Part shown: piece by piece, positions 29,101 through 39,116 of the stretch
Numbering within the stretch: the stretch's first letter is position 1
Layout: each line of letters opens with the position of its first letter
From: Listeria cossartiae subsp. cayugensis
GTDB lineage: Bacteria; Bacillota; Bacilli; Lactobacillales; Listeriaceae
Assembly (NCBI RefSeq): GCF_014229095.1
Contig: NZ_JAARZC010000001.1
Location: 744,001-808,000, forward strand
DNA: 64,000 nucleotides
Direction of reading: 5' to 3'
Notes under the pieces: model-generated
Told to the model about the DNA's origin: nothing
The model's database searches: none
The model's input: only the letters and a program-made list of their open reading frames with translations
Program-made: the position numbers and the translations under genes

Positions 29101-29125
29101 AATAGAGCGGGAAATCCGCTCTATT
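29101..29125 (-). terminator. Terminator of the SGNH-like gene
   Basis: Perfect 10-bp stem AATAGAGCGG/CCGCTCTATT with 5-base loop; A-run on the left gives T-run for the minus strand. Confidence 0.85.
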
Positions 29126-29130
29126 AAAAT

Positions 29131-31137
29131 TTATGATTTTGTAATATATATAAGTTCTTTCAAGAAATCTTTGTAGTATGGAGATTCAAAATGAGAGAAT
29201 GAATGTCCAAATGGATAGTTGAAATCACCGATATATGGTTTCTTAGAAAAATCAATAACTTGAGCTTCAGGGAGTTTCATTAAGAAATAGTTATTTAATC
29301 GATCCCAAAAGTAATTATTTCTTTCAATTGTCATTTTATTTTTGTACTCAACAACTGCTCGGTTTTTTGCATAGTAGGAAGTTGTAAAGCCACCTTTATT
29401 TAAGATAATACGATCTGCTGGAATAATTTCTGTCAGCTTTTCGATAAATAAATCAGCATAGCCTTTCCATTCTTCAAAGAAAGCTTCGTTATCAATATGA
29501 TCTGAAATTCTTTCGCAAGGTAGATCGTTTAGTAACTGACTTTGTTCTACTACATAAGACATTGTGACTGCAGTTTCATTATCGATCCACATAACCGGTC
29601 GGATTACATCAGGATATAAATCGATTAAGAAATAGTCGGAATTAGATTTTCTTAAGTTAGTGAAAAAATCTTTTTTCCAATCTTCTGCTACTGTAGTTCG
29701 TTCATTTTCCGACATATCATCGTATTTCTTTAAATTAATTCCAGCATATGGTTTCGTCATCATACTAATGATAGAAGAGTGGAATTGTGTAAAGCTACAT
29801 TCGAAAAATGCTTTATAATCTGGATTGAAGAAAGGGGATGAATTAAAAGCATTACGACTGAAACAAGTTCCCATTACAGCAATTCTAGTCACATCTGGTT
29901 TAATTTTAGGAGCAACAATTGTATAACAAGATAAATTGTTTAAACCATTACGAGTCATTTTAGCTTTAAATTGTTTGTTTGCAATATCAAAGTAATCGCA
30001 TGAACTAAAATCAATGGTATCATTTGCTAAAACAGGTAAATCGGGCGTATTGGGGCCGCGAAGATAGAAATCCCAAGTAGTATCCGCATTATTTACAGGA
30101 CCAGCTAAGAAATCTTTTTTATCAATACGAACGGAGTACTTCGATAAACCTTTTTTTAGTGGCCAAACTTGTTCAATATTATATTCAAACGTATTTGCTT
30201 TTTTGTCGCGGCGTTTAGCAACAAGTTGACTCTCGGCAAAATGTCTTTCTAATTTAAATTGTAGTGTTATGGAATTATTACTTTCACTAAGTTGGTGTAA
30301 GCTAACTAACCCTTGCACGTTCTTTTTAAAATAAAATGACAATCTATTAGATCCTGTTACATACGATCTTAAAGAAGCAAAAAGAGGCGTAGCTATTTCT
30401 ATTTCTTTTGGAATAGCGGATTTCATGTCAGGATTAATGGATAAGAATGTAGGGATACTTTTTTTCATGTCAGTGGACGAGATGTCAATAAGAACATCAA
30501 GTACATTATTAGCATCCACTAGAAAACTTGGTGATAACTCTTTAACAGGGATAGAGAAATCCACTGTATTATCATTTATTATACCTAAATCGAATGCTTG
30601 TTTTTGTTCATGAAATAAATAAAAACTAGCATTAGGTCGGCGTTTAAAAACTAATTTTGCTTGAAAAAGACCATTTGTAAGGGAAGGATCGATTTTTAGA
30701 CTTCCGGCCATTGTATCTTCGCTTAATGAAAAATTCTCTAATGAAGAGGAAAGTTCCATTGGTTTACTAATTAAGGTTAGCACGCCTTCTGGGAATTCAA
30801 ACTGATATTGATAAAGAGAATTAGTTGGCTGGAATGGTTTATTTATAATTGGGCCATCTGTAGTCAAGTGAGTGTAAGGGTAATTACCATTAACTTTGAA
30901 CTTCCAGGCAGTTTCTCGGTCTGCAAGAGATAGTTTAGCAAGTTCAGTAATAGAAATAACGGCCGTAAATGAATTTCCGTTTTGCTCAAAAGGAATGTTT
31001 AACTTTTGCTCAGGATGTTTATATTCGCGTAGTTCATTGTAATAAGCTTGGATGCTGTTTATTTTTCCTTCAGCATAACCAGATATTTCCCATGTTTCAG
31101 ATTCAGTTAACTGAATTTCCTTTATAAAATATTTCAT
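29131..31137 (-). CDS. Large SGNH-hydrolase-like protein (DUF6270-like) of the cell-wall polymer locus
   Basis: 668 residues, no signal peptide. N-terminal about 390 residues are beta-rich and look like repeated carbohydrate-recognition-type sandwiches. The C-terminal about 270 residues carry VMGTCFSRNAF (candidate nucleophile Ser in GTCFSR), DYFLIDLYPD, ILNKGGF and a late PFGHSFSHFES with candidate catalytic His, the layout of DUF6270/SGNH-like esterases or acyltransferases. Its place between aut and WTA genes suggests polymer modification, e.g. acetylation; this is inference. ATG follows AAGGAG. Confidence 0.65.
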   Translation of the reverse strand: MKYFIKEIQLTESETWEISGYAEGKINSIQAYYNELREYKHPEQKLNIPFEQNGNSFTAVISITELAKLSLADRETAWKFKVNGNYPYTHLTTDGPIINKPFQPTNSLYQYQFEFPEGVLTLISKPMELSSSLENFSLSEDTMAGSLKIDPSLTNGLFQAKLVFKRRPNASFYLFHEQKQAFDLGIINDNTVDFSIPVKELSPSFLVDANNVLDVLIDISSTDMKKSIPTFLSINPDMKSAIPKEIEIATPLFASLRSYVTGSNRLSFYFKKNVQGLVSLHQLSESNNSITLQFKLERHFAESQLVAKRRDKKANTFEYNIEQVWPLKKGLSKYSVRIDKKDFLAGPVNNADTTWDFYLRGPNTPDLPVLANDTIDFSSCDYFDIANKQFKAKMTRNGLNNLSCYTIVAPKIKPDVTRIAVMGTCFSRNAFNSSPFFNPDYKAFFECSFTQFHSSIISMMTKPYAGINLKKYDDMSENERTTVAEDWKKDFFTNLRKSNSDYFLIDLYPDVIRPVMWIDNETAVTMSYVVEQSQLLNDLPCERISDHIDNEAFFEEWKGYADLFIEKLTEIIPADRIILNKGGFTTSYYAKNRAVVEYKNKMTIERNNYFWDRLNNYFLMKLPEAQVIDFSKKPYIGDFNYPFGHSFSHFESPYYKDFLKELIYITKS

Positions 31138-31496
31138 CTTTATCTCCTTAAAGTTTAATTATCATCATCATTTTTATTTTAGCATATAATAATAAATTTC
31201 CCTACAAAAATTAACAAAAGATTAAGGTCTCTTGTATACTTATAAAAAATAGTTAGTGGCTTTATTTCTTGCCACAAAATAAATGGCTATTTTAGCATCA
31301 AAAAAATAGAATTTACTTGGATTAGAAATAGCTGTATTAATCTTTTTAGTCTCAAAAAGTAATACAAGGATTTTTATTGTTCATTTTTTCATATTTATAA
31401 GGCTAATTTTTTGCATAGATAGTTGATAAACTGTTGTAAATAAGATATGCTGTAGATACTGAATTTTATAGAATAGCATATCAGTAAGGGGTTGTA
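31138..31496. other. 359-base divergent promoter region
   Basis: AT-rich spacer between the SGNH-like gene and the glycosylation operon. A plausible plus-strand promoter is TTGATA (31423-31428), 17-base spacer, TATGCT (31446-31451). No gene seen. Confidence 0.45.
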
Positions 31497-32486
31497 GTGA
31501 GATTGGAAAAACCATTTTTAACAGTTGTGGTGCCTTGTTATAATGAAGAGGAAGTTCTAAGCGAGAGCGTGACACAACTAACAAATATTATACAAAAATT
31601 AGTGATGAGTGAATCAATCAGCGACAAAAGTCAGATTATGTTCGTAGATGATGGCAGTAAAGACAGAACCTGGGAACTTATACAACAATACTCAGAATCA
31701 AATGAACATGTTTCTGGATTAAAATTAAGCCGTAATTATGGACATCAAGGAGCTTTGCTTGCTGGATTAACGGAAGCACACGCATATTCCGATTGTGTGG
31801 TATCTATTGATGCGGATTTACAAGATGATGTGAATGCAATTATCGAGTTCATAGAAAAATACCATGAAGGCTTTGATGTCGTTTATGGTGTGCGCGACAA
31901 ACGAGACACAGACACTTACTTTAAACGAAATTCAGCGTTAGCTTTCTATAGAATTATGAGTAAACTAGGGGTTAATATGGTTCCGAATCATGCGGACTAT
32001 CGACTACTTAGTAAAAGAGCGTTGACCGAATTTTTACGTTATAAAGAAGAAAATATGTTTATCCGAGGTATTGTACCGTTATTAGGGTTTAAATCAACGA
32101 AAGTCTTCTATAATAGAAATGAACGATTTGCTGGTGAATCCAAATATCCATTAAAGAAAATGGTGTTATTTGCTGTGGATGGGATTACGTCTTTCAGTGT
32201 TGCGCCAATTCGATTATTGTTAGTTCTTGGATCTGTTATTTTTATGATAGGTGTAGTTATGGGGATTTATGCAATCGTCCAAAAAATTGTTGGTGCAGTC
32301 GTGCCTGGTTGGACTTCTTTAATTGTTTCGCTATGGTTAATTGGCGGTATTCAATTAATTGGTATTGGTGTACTAGGTGAGTACATTGGAAAAATCTTCA
32401 AACAAGTCAAAGAACGTCCTCGCTTTACGATAGAGGAAAATGTTTTTGAAATGAAATGCAAGGAAAATAAAATCAACGAGAGATAG
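31497..32486 (+). CDS. DPM1/GtrB-like polyprenyl-phosphate glycosyltransferase
   Basis: 329-residue GT2 enzyme: TVVVPCYNEEE, FVDDGSKDRTW, SIDADLQDD (DxD) and RNERFAGESKYPL, followed by two C-terminal membrane helices (about 235-255 and 270-295). This is the architecture of enzymes that load a sugar onto undecaprenyl phosphate. GTG start at 31497 behind AAGGGG. It is the first gene of a four-gene operon and likely feeds the GT-C-like protein next to it. Confidence 0.88.
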   Translation: MRLEKPFLTVVVPCYNEEEVLSESVTQLTNIIQKLVMSESISDKSQIMFVDDGSKDRTWELIQQYSESNEHVSGLKLSRNYGHQGALLAGLTEAHAYSDCVVSIDADLQDDVNAIIEFIEKYHEGFDVVYGVRDKRDTDTYFKRNSALAFYRIMSKLGVNMVPNHADYRLLSKRALTEFLRYKEENMFIRGIVPLLGFKSTKVFYNRNERFAGESKYPLKKMVLFAVDGITSFSVAPIRLLLVLGSVIFMIGVVMGIYAIVQKIVGAVVPGWTSLIVSLWLIGGIQLIGIGVLGEYIGKIFKQVKERPRFTIEENVFEMKCKENKINER

Positions 32487-32497
32487 GTGTAAAGAAA

Positions 32498-34600
32498 GTG
32501 AAGAATAGGTTAGCTTATATTTTTAATGCGTTTTTTATACTTATTTTTGGTTACTTACTTTGCATAAGCATTTTTAAACCGCAAGATATCAGTTTTAATC
32601 ATCCGAGTATATTTATTATTTTTAGTGCTGCGGCGCTTTTAGTTCTTATTGGGCTTTACCAGTTATCTACGAGATTGAATACAAAAGGAGATGGTGTAAT
32701 AACCATCTTTTTGGTGAGTTTGATTATATTAACACAAATATATTTGCTGTTCTCCTTACAAATGGACTCTTTTGCGGATGCATTTGTCATCAAAGGTGAG
32801 GCCCTCAATATGTTAGCTAATGGTGGGCATGCAACGGAGCAAAATTATTTTTTAATGTATCCTAATAATGTATTTATAACGATTATTCGCTATTGGTTAT
32901 ACTCGTTCGGAGGGACACTTGGTATTACTAATACGTATTTAATAGAAAGTGTTTTCTTATTTATTTGTATGAACATAACGATATTCGTATTGTTTTGGAT
33001 TGTTCGTAAAGAGAATGGTAACAAGTTTGGAAATATTTATTTATTGATTGTGCTATTTTGTGTACCGTTACTTGGTTATATTTGGTATTTTTATACGGAT
33101 ACACTAGTATTACCTTTTACTGCACTCATTGCGCTATTTTATTACTTATATACGAAAAATAATAAGTGGTGGTACTTTATTATTATCGGGCTGTTGTTTG
33201 CGATTGGGTATCAGATTAAGCCTAATATAATTATTCTGCTTCCGGCAATGCTTATTCATCTTTGTTTTATACGTAACTGGCGAAAAATTATTTTGAATAC
33301 TGTCGTTTTACTTATTTGCTTTTTCAGCTTGAGCACAGCTTTCACCCCAATTGCAGAGAGTTATGGCTTTGAGAAAGATTCAACGATAGAATTTCCACAA
33401 ACGCATTGGCTTATGATGGGCCTTGGTGATCCTGCGGGCCGTTATAATAGAGAAGATGTAACTTACACCTCTGAATTTAAAACAAAAGAAGAAAAAGAAG
33501 AAGCTAATATCGAAAAAATTAAAGAGCGAATTGAAGAACATGGGCCACTGGGCTTATTGAAACTTTTTGATAATAAAGTGTTAAATACTTGGACGGACGG
33601 GACGCGTGCGTATACATGGTATATTAATTCAGCACTTGACTATCCTGCGCCATACGATTATTTCTTTGGAGATAAACGTGTTGTAACAGAATTGCCTGCT
33701 CAGATGTTCCATATTATCAATTTATTTTTAATTTGTTTAGGTGCTTTGCGTTTTTATAAGAAAAGGGAATTCGATATGTCCTTTTTCGTCAATATCGCAC
33801 TCGTTGGTGTTTGGCTGTTCCATTTATTTTGGGAAGCAAATCAACGTTATATCATGTTTATCACACCACTGATGATTTTGTCCTCTATCTATGGATTTAA
33901 ATTTATAGTAGAATCATTATATACGAAGAAATTTGACCTGAAAAAAGGACTTAGAAAAGGCTTTTTAATTGTTACTTTTGTTGTATTCTTGCTGAGTACA
34001 GTCATTTTTGCCTATATCGGAAATACAGTTGCAGGGCAAACGCAGGATGTTAGTAAATATCTTGTAAAACAAAGCTATGCCCATGTCGAACTTGCCGTCA
34101 ATAGTAAGCAAATTGTTAAGCAAACTTTTGAAGCTGATGAAGCATTCAATACGGTTCAATTAGCTATTCTAAAAGCACCTTACATGGATAGTAAATATCG
34201 AATAAAGATAATTAATAAGAAGAATAAAAAAGAAGTTTACAATGAAGTAATAGATGGCTCAGAATTTGTAGAGGCTGAAAATTATACTGTCAATGTAAAC
34301 GAAAAGCCAAAAGGCAAAACAGAATATGTTATTGAAGTCTATCAAGTAGAAAATAAAAACCCTAAAGAACCGTTGATTTTAGGTACTTATCTATCAAAAA
34401 CAGTTGATCTTTACCCTTACGGAGCGCTTTACATTAAAGGCAAAGCAAGAGAGAAACAAGATATTGGCTTTAGTGTTTCGAACGTTGCTTCTGAGCCGAT
34501 AATACCGAAATATGTATCTATTATGCTTGATTTAGGTGTTATAATTATTTTTGCGGGAACATATTATGTGTTTAGAAGAAAAGCAGAAGACAATGGATGA
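32498..34600 (+). CDS. Polytopic GT-C-like glycosyltransferase
   Basis: 700 residues with about a dozen hydrophobic helices up to residue 500, an outside globular segment of about 130 residues, and a final helix (about 670-690). Early LQMDSFADAF contains an acidic pair as in GT-C enzymes, and WEANQRYIMFITPL is typical of the late part. Predicted to transfer a sugar from undecaprenyl phosphate to a surface polymer such as WTA. GTG start at 32498, 11 bases after the GtrB-like gene. No GtrA/GtcA-type flippase gene is in the operon. Confidence 0.72.
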   Translation: MKNRLAYIFNAFFILIFGYLLCISIFKPQDISFNHPSIFIIFSAAALLVLIGLYQLSTRLNTKGDGVITIFLVSLIILTQIYLLFSLQMDSFADAFVIKGEALNMLANGGHATEQNYFLMYPNNVFITIIRYWLYSFGGTLGITNTYLIESVFLFICMNITIFVLFWIVRKENGNKFGNIYLLIVLFCVPLLGYIWYFYTDTLVLPFTALIALFYYLYTKNNKWWYFIIIGLLFAIGYQIKPNIIILLPAMLIHLCFIRNWRKIILNTVVLLICFFSLSTAFTPIAESYGFEKDSTIEFPQTHWLMMGLGDPAGRYNREDVTYTSEFKTKEEKEEANIEKIKERIEEHGPLGLLKLFDNKVLNTWTDGTRAYTWYINSALDYPAPYDYFFGDKRVVTELPAQMFHIINLFLICLGALRFYKKREFDMSFFVNIALVGVWLFHLFWEANQRYIMFITPLMILSSIYGFKFIVESLYTKKFDLKKGLRKGFLIVTFVVFLLSTVIFAYIGNTVAGQTQDVSKYLVKQSYAHVELAVNSKQIVKQTFEADEAFNTVQLAILKAPYMDSKYRIKIINKKNKKEVYNEVIDGSEFVEAENYTVNVNEKPKGKTEYVIEVYQVENKNPKEPLILGTYLSKTVDLYPYGALYIKGKAREKQDIGFSVSNVASEPIIPKYVSIMLDLGVIIIFAGTYYVFRRKAEDNG

Positions 34601-34630
34601 CATATATTTTGAATTGGGGAGAGTCTATAA

Positions 34631-36955
34631 ATGAACATTGATTCAAATAATAACATCGAGAAGAATCGAGAAGCTGGAATTAGTATCATTATCCCACTTT
34701 ATAATGTGGAAGAAGTAATTCTGGAAACACTCGGAAGCATTCATGAGCAGACATTTGACATGTACGAAGTTTTATTAATTGACGATGGTTCGACTGATAA
34801 AACAATAGAGATGGTAACGGAATATATAGCGGATAAACCGAAATTCAAGTTGTATACACAACCAAATGGTGGACCAGCTTCGGCTAGAAATCATGGCTTA
34901 CGACTGGCAAATAGAATGTATATTTGTTTTGTAGATAGTGATGATATTATTCCGAATTACGCATTGCAACTTATGTATGATGGGGCAATTTCCACTGGTT
35001 CAAAATTAATTACTGGTGCGACGAAGCGATTTAATTCTGAGGACGAATGGTTTATTCCGATGCATATTCAATATAATATTGCGAAACCGGGGCTAAAAAC
35101 ATTGCTGAAAAATCCGGAATTGTTTTATTCGATTGGTCCTTGTGCCAAGTTATACCATCATTCTTTAATAGATGGTGTGTTTTTCCCTGAGAATATTCGT
35201 TATGGTGAAGATCAACCATTTGTTTTACATGCTTTATTGCAAGCAGAAAATATTTATACAGTGGAGAAAGTGGTTTATTACTACCGTTTACGTGACGGCG
35301 AATCGCAATCTTTAACGCAGTCTGTCAATAAAGACCCAATTCGCATTTTAAAATCTGTTTTCCAAATTTTTGACTACGGGGAAGCAGAGTTACTGAAAAA
35401 TAATACCGAATATGAAGTCGCGTTAAAATACTATCAACGCGTATCGAGCATTGAGTTATGGGGTGCTTTGAGAGCGGCTATCGAAAGCAAGAAAAGCGAA
35501 AATCAAAAAATTGCGTTTACGATGACGTTAGATTGGTTGAAAACAAAATCAGATGACTTCCTAAACATTATCCCTTCGTTTAGATATTTCTTATTGTTTA
35601 GTAGTATTGAGCGCGTTCGTTACATTACGAAAGATAACAAAGAAAACTATCGCCAACTGATTAGCTATTTATGGGGAAGACAAGGCGAAGAGGCTAAAAT
35701 CGCATTTAGAAAAACGTATCCCGTCCATATGAAAGCTGCTTTACAAATTATCGAAAATAATAACTGGCGTGATGCACGTAAAATCTCCTTTAAGTTTATT
35801 ATTCGTCGTCAATTTAAAGCACCTATTTTAATTCGCAAAATAAGTAGAGGAATTATTTTTAGAATTGCTACTTGGATGCCGCGTAAAAAGGATCAAGTAA
35901 TTTTAGCTACAGAACGTAGTACGAGTTTAGAAGGTAATTTATTAGCTATTTATGATTACATGTTTTATAACAATATGCCGCAAAAAGTATATGTGTTTTT
36001 AAAGAAAAATCGTAATTGGTTTGAAATGTTCCAGTTGTACTATGCGTTAGGGCGGACTAAAACGATTGTACTGGACGATTATTACAACAAAATTTATGGT
36101 TTGAAGTTTAATAAAAAAACACATGTTATCCAATCATGGCATGCGACAGGTGCTTTCAAGAAGTTTGGTTTTAGTGCGATGGAAGGTACCGACGCCAATA
36201 CCGAAGAATTTGAAACACGTGCCCATTCGCCGTATACAGATGTGCTTGTTAGTTCGGAAGGTATTGTTCCTGAATATATGGAAGCCTTTAGAAAGCAAGC
36301 TAATCAAATTAAACCAATTGGTGTACCAAGAACTGATGTGTTTTTTGATCAAGAATATGTGGACTATACGAAAGAAAAATATATGAAAATGTATCCGCAA
36401 CTACGTGATAAAAAAGTGTTGCTTTATGCGCCAACTTTCCGCGGTGGACCGAATGAACGTTTTAATTATAGCGTTATACTCGATATTGCTGCTTTGAAAA
36501 AAGAGCTTGGTGATACGCATATTCTTATTTTGAAATTCCATCCTGTTATTAAAAACGTGTCCTTTAACGTGGATGAAGATGATCCATTTATTTTAGATTT
36601 AACATTGAATAATGATATTAATGATCTGATGTTATTCAGTGATGCGCTTATTACAGACTATTCTTCGGTAATTTTCGAGTTTAGTTTGATGAATAAACCT
36701 ATTTATTTCTTTGCTTATGATATTGATGATTATTTGGATGAACGTGGCTTTTATTTTGATTATAAAGCAACTATTCCGGGTGAAGTATTTAAAGATACGC
36801 CATCGCTAATTAGTTCCATTAAAACTGGAAAATATAATTATGATGAGCTGGAAGTCTTTAAGAAAAAATTTGTTGGAAGCTTAGACGGCAATTCAACGAA
36901 ACGTTTTGTAGAGACGTATATTGGAAAAGCGGATGAGGAAGTGAAAGATTTATGA
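34631..36955 (+). CDS. Fused GT2 glycosyltransferase and CDP-alditol glycerophosphotransferase
   Basis: 774 residues in two parts. N-terminal GT2 domain (about 15-330): SIIIPLYNVEE, LIDDGSTDKT, CFVDSDD, NGGPASARN. C-terminal TagF/TarL-type polymerase domain (about 400-760): QSWHATGAFKKFGF, GVPRTDVFF, LLYAPTFRGG, ITDYSSVIFEFSL, RGFYFDY. The enzyme may both glycosylate and extend polyol-phosphate chains, or act as the main WTA polymerase. Its stop overlaps the next start (ATGA). Confidence 0.85.
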   Translation: MNIDSNNNIEKNREAGISIIIPLYNVEEVILETLGSIHEQTFDMYEVLLIDDGSTDKTIEMVTEYIADKPKFKLYTQPNGGPASARNHGLRLANRMYICFVDSDDIIPNYALQLMYDGAISTGSKLITGATKRFNSEDEWFIPMHIQYNIAKPGLKTLLKNPELFYSIGPCAKLYHHSLIDGVFFPENIRYGEDQPFVLHALLQAENIYTVEKVVYYYRLRDGESQSLTQSVNKDPIRILKSVFQIFDYGEAELLKNNTEYEVALKYYQRVSSIELWGALRAAIESKKSENQKIAFTMTLDWLKTKSDDFLNIIPSFRYFLLFSSIERVRYITKDNKENYRQLISYLWGRQGEEAKIAFRKTYPVHMKAALQIIENNNWRDARKISFKFIIRRQFKAPILIRKISRGIIFRIATWMPRKKDQVILATERSTSLEGNLLAIYDYMFYNNMPQKVYVFLKKNRNWFEMFQLYYALGRTKTIVLDDYYNKIYGLKFNKKTHVIQSWHATGAFKKFGFSAMEGTDANTEEFETRAHSPYTDVLVSSEGIVPEYMEAFRKQANQIKPIGVPRTDVFFDQEYVDYTKEKYMKMYPQLRDKKVLLYAPTFRGGPNERFNYSVILDIAALKKELGDTHILILKFHPVIKNVSFNVDEDDPFILDLTLNNDINDLMLFSDALITDYSSVIFEFSLMNKPIYFFAYDIDDYLDERGFYFDYKATIPGEVFKDTPSLISSIKTGKYNYDELEVFKKKFVGSLDGNSTKRFVETYIGKADEEVKDL

Positions 36956-37962
36956 GCATAGTAGTAGAACAACTCGTTATAAAAGATACTAGTGAAAGAT
37001 GGGGAAGTCCTTATCTTTTGGAGCAAATAAAAAGTAATCTTGCTACTACAAAAGCTGATTTTGTGATGGTCTGTTCAGAAATCGAACAAAATATTCTTTC
37101 GCAAATACAAGACTATATTGCTCGTTTTCCTGTTAATATGTCTGGTGCAGATATTCACTTATTTAACCAAAATCCTGTTTTTGTCCAACATCTACGCAAA
37201 TTACCGAATGAAGATAGTTATGAAATGACAGATACGCTTCAATTTTTAGAGGAGGCTATTCCGAGTCCAACGAGCACTTATTTAGAACGTGACCCTCATG
37301 TGTTGTTAGAAGAAGTAGGGCAATATATTTTATATAATGTTACTTTTTTGAAGGCATACTTTGGAAAAGCGGAAGCAGGGCAGCACTTAATCGATGTCTT
37401 TCATCAAGCTAATATGGTTTGGAAACATAGTATTTTGGAAGAAACGCCGAAAAATGAAGCGAAAATAAAAATTCCGGATGATTATTTAATAAGTGATATG
37501 GTCGATTGTTGGTCCTATTATAGAAACTTAGAAAATAATTACACAACGTTAAATTTAGCTTTACTTGATTTTGATAAGAACTTATTTAATTATTTGATTC
37601 GGACAAAATTAGGACCAATTTTCCAACAGAAATTATTGGCGGGAGATTTAGCGAAAGCGACAGATGCACTAGAGGCATTGACTGCTTTTCTAGAAGCAAA
37701 CAATAAACGACTTGTGAGTGAACTGGTTTCGCTAGGCTACTTTTATATACAAGTTCCGGTAAAAGAATATCCGATTTGGAGCAGCAACAAACCATTTGGA
37801 ACAGCATATTTAAAATTCTTAAAAGTGCTTTTTGAGAAAATGCATTATCAAACGAAACAATATAACTTAGCTTTTTATAGACGAACTACCAATGCGGTAT
37901 ATAAGGCGGTTGGTTTGAATTCGTTAAAACCAATTGAGAAATGCCATAAACTGTATTTTTAA
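36952..37962 (+). CDS. Unrecognised protein coupled to the fused glycosyl/polyol-phosphate transferase
   Basis: 336 residues, soluble, mostly helical, no signal peptide. It opens MSIVVEQLVIKDTSERWGSP and I see no catalytic motif known to me. It overlaps the previous gene by four bases, so the proteins are probably made together and may interact. Terminator follows. The locus suggests a role in WTA assembly. Confidence 0.7.
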   Translation: MSIVVEQLVIKDTSERWGSPYLLEQIKSNLATTKADFVMVCSEIEQNILSQIQDYIARFPVNMSGADIHLFNQNPVFVQHLRKLPNEDSYEMTDTLQFLEEAIPSPTSTYLERDPHVLLEEVGQYILYNVTFLKAYFGKAEAGQHLIDVFHQANMVWKHSILEETPKNEAKIKIPDDYLISDMVDCWSYYRNLENNYTTLNLALLDFDKNLFNYLIRTKLGPIFQQKLLAGDLAKATDALEALTAFLEANNKRLVSELVSLGYFYIQVPVKEYPIWSSNKPFGTAYLKFLKVLFEKMHYQTKQYNLAFYRRTTNAVYKAVGLNSLKPIEKCHKLYF

Positions 37963-37970
37963 ATGAGTTC

Positions 37971-38008
37971 AAAAAAAGAAACGACAACGTGTTGTCGTTT
38001 CTTTTTTT
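37971..38008. terminator. Bidirectional terminator
   Basis: AAAAAAAGAAACGACAAC pairs with GTTGTCGTTTCTTTTTTT around 37989-37990; perfect, shared by the glycosylation operon and convergent galU. Confidence 0.93.
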
Positions 38009-38891
38009 ATTTATCGTTTTCGTGAATTTGTTTGTGTAAATCATCAATTAGTTTTTTTACATCATCTTTAATTTCAGGATGTTTTAAAGCGAATTGCATG
38101 GTTGTTTGAATGAAGCCAAATTTATCACCAACATCAAAGCGTTGACCTTCGAAGTCGTAAGCAAAAACACGTTGCACTTCATTTAAACTATTGATGGCAT
38201 CTGTTAATTGGATTTCGCCGCCAGCACCTGGTTCTTGCGTTTCTAGGAAGTCGAAAATTTGTGGTGTTAATAAGTAACGTCCAAGAATTGCCAGGTCAGA
38301 TGGTGCTTTGTCTGGATCTGGTTTTTCAACAAATCCTTTTACATTGTATAAGTTTTTGTCGTACTCGTTAATTGGATCAATGATACCGTAGCGATATGTT
38401 TCTGCGTGAGGGACTGTTTGTACGCCGATAACAGAACTATGTGTTTTTTCGTATTGATTCATTAATTGTTTCGAGCAAGGTGTTTTGGATTCTACAATGT
38501 CATCACCTAACATAACAATAAATGGCTCATTTCCGACGAAACCTTTTGCTTGAAGGATGGCATCACCTAGTCCTTTTGGTTTTGCTTGACGAATAAAGTG
38601 CAAATTAATGTTCGTTGTTTGTTCTACTAGATGTAACAATTCAAGTTTATTTTTTTCTCGTAGATTGTTTTCAAGTTCAGGCACGGAATCAAAGTGGTCT
38701 TCGATAGCGCGTTTTCCTTTGCCTGTTACAATTAAGATGTCTTCTATACCTGATGCCACTGCTTCTTCCACTATGTATTGAATAGTTGGCTTATCCACGA
38801 TTGGTAAAATTTCTTTAGGCATTGCTTTTGTAGCTGGTAAAAAACGAGTTCCTAAACCAGCAGCTGGAATTACAGCTTTTTTTACTCTCAT
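38007..38891 (-). CDS. galU: UTP-glucose-1-phosphate uridylyltransferase
   Basis: 294 residues, makes UDP-glucose for glycolipids and polymer glycosylation. Motifs: [18 protein letters not shown] (catalytic RxxPxTK), [15 protein letters not shown] and [11 protein letters not shown] follows AAGGAG. Minus strand between the two WTA operons, consistent with supplying the donor sugar. Confidence 0.94.
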   Translation of the reverse strand: MRVKKAVIPAAGLGTRFLPATKAMPKEILPIVDKPTIQYIVEEAVASGIEDILIVTGKGKRAIEDHFDSVPELENNLREKNKLELLHLVEQTTNINLHFIRQAKPKGLGDAILQAKGFVGNEPFIVMLGDDIVESKTPCSKQLMNQYEKTHSSVIGVQTVPHAETYRYGIIDPINEYDKNLYNVKGFVEKPDPDKAPSDLAILGRYLLTPQIFDFLETQEPGAGGEIQLTDAINSLNEVQRVFAYDFEGQRFDVGDKFGFIQTTMQFALKHPEIKDDVKKLIDDLHKQIHENDK

Positions 38892-39048
38892 ATTTAATAA
38901 TCTCCTTCTAATCTAAAATATATATAGACCCACCTAATTATACGCTATCTAGCTTTGGATTTACAAGTTTTTAACGGTTATGTGCATAAAATAGCAAGTT
39001 TTTACAAAGGGTCTCATTAAAATACATAAAGGCGCAGATCGAAGCTAG

Positions 39049-39075
39049 TTTGTTATGCAAGTTTTATGTTATAAT
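39049..39075 (+). promoter_or_regulatory. Promoter of the tarI operon
   Basis: TTGTTA, 15-base spacer, TGTTATAAT (extended -10, TATAAT at 39070-39075). Confidence 0.6.
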
Positions 39076-39116
39076 GTAACAGGTCAATATAAAAAACAGT
39101 TAAAGGAGATTAGAGG

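Noticed and set aside
36123-36386. Overlapping frames inside the fused transferase gene
   Set aside because: Both strands show chance open frames inside a conserved domain; no start signals.
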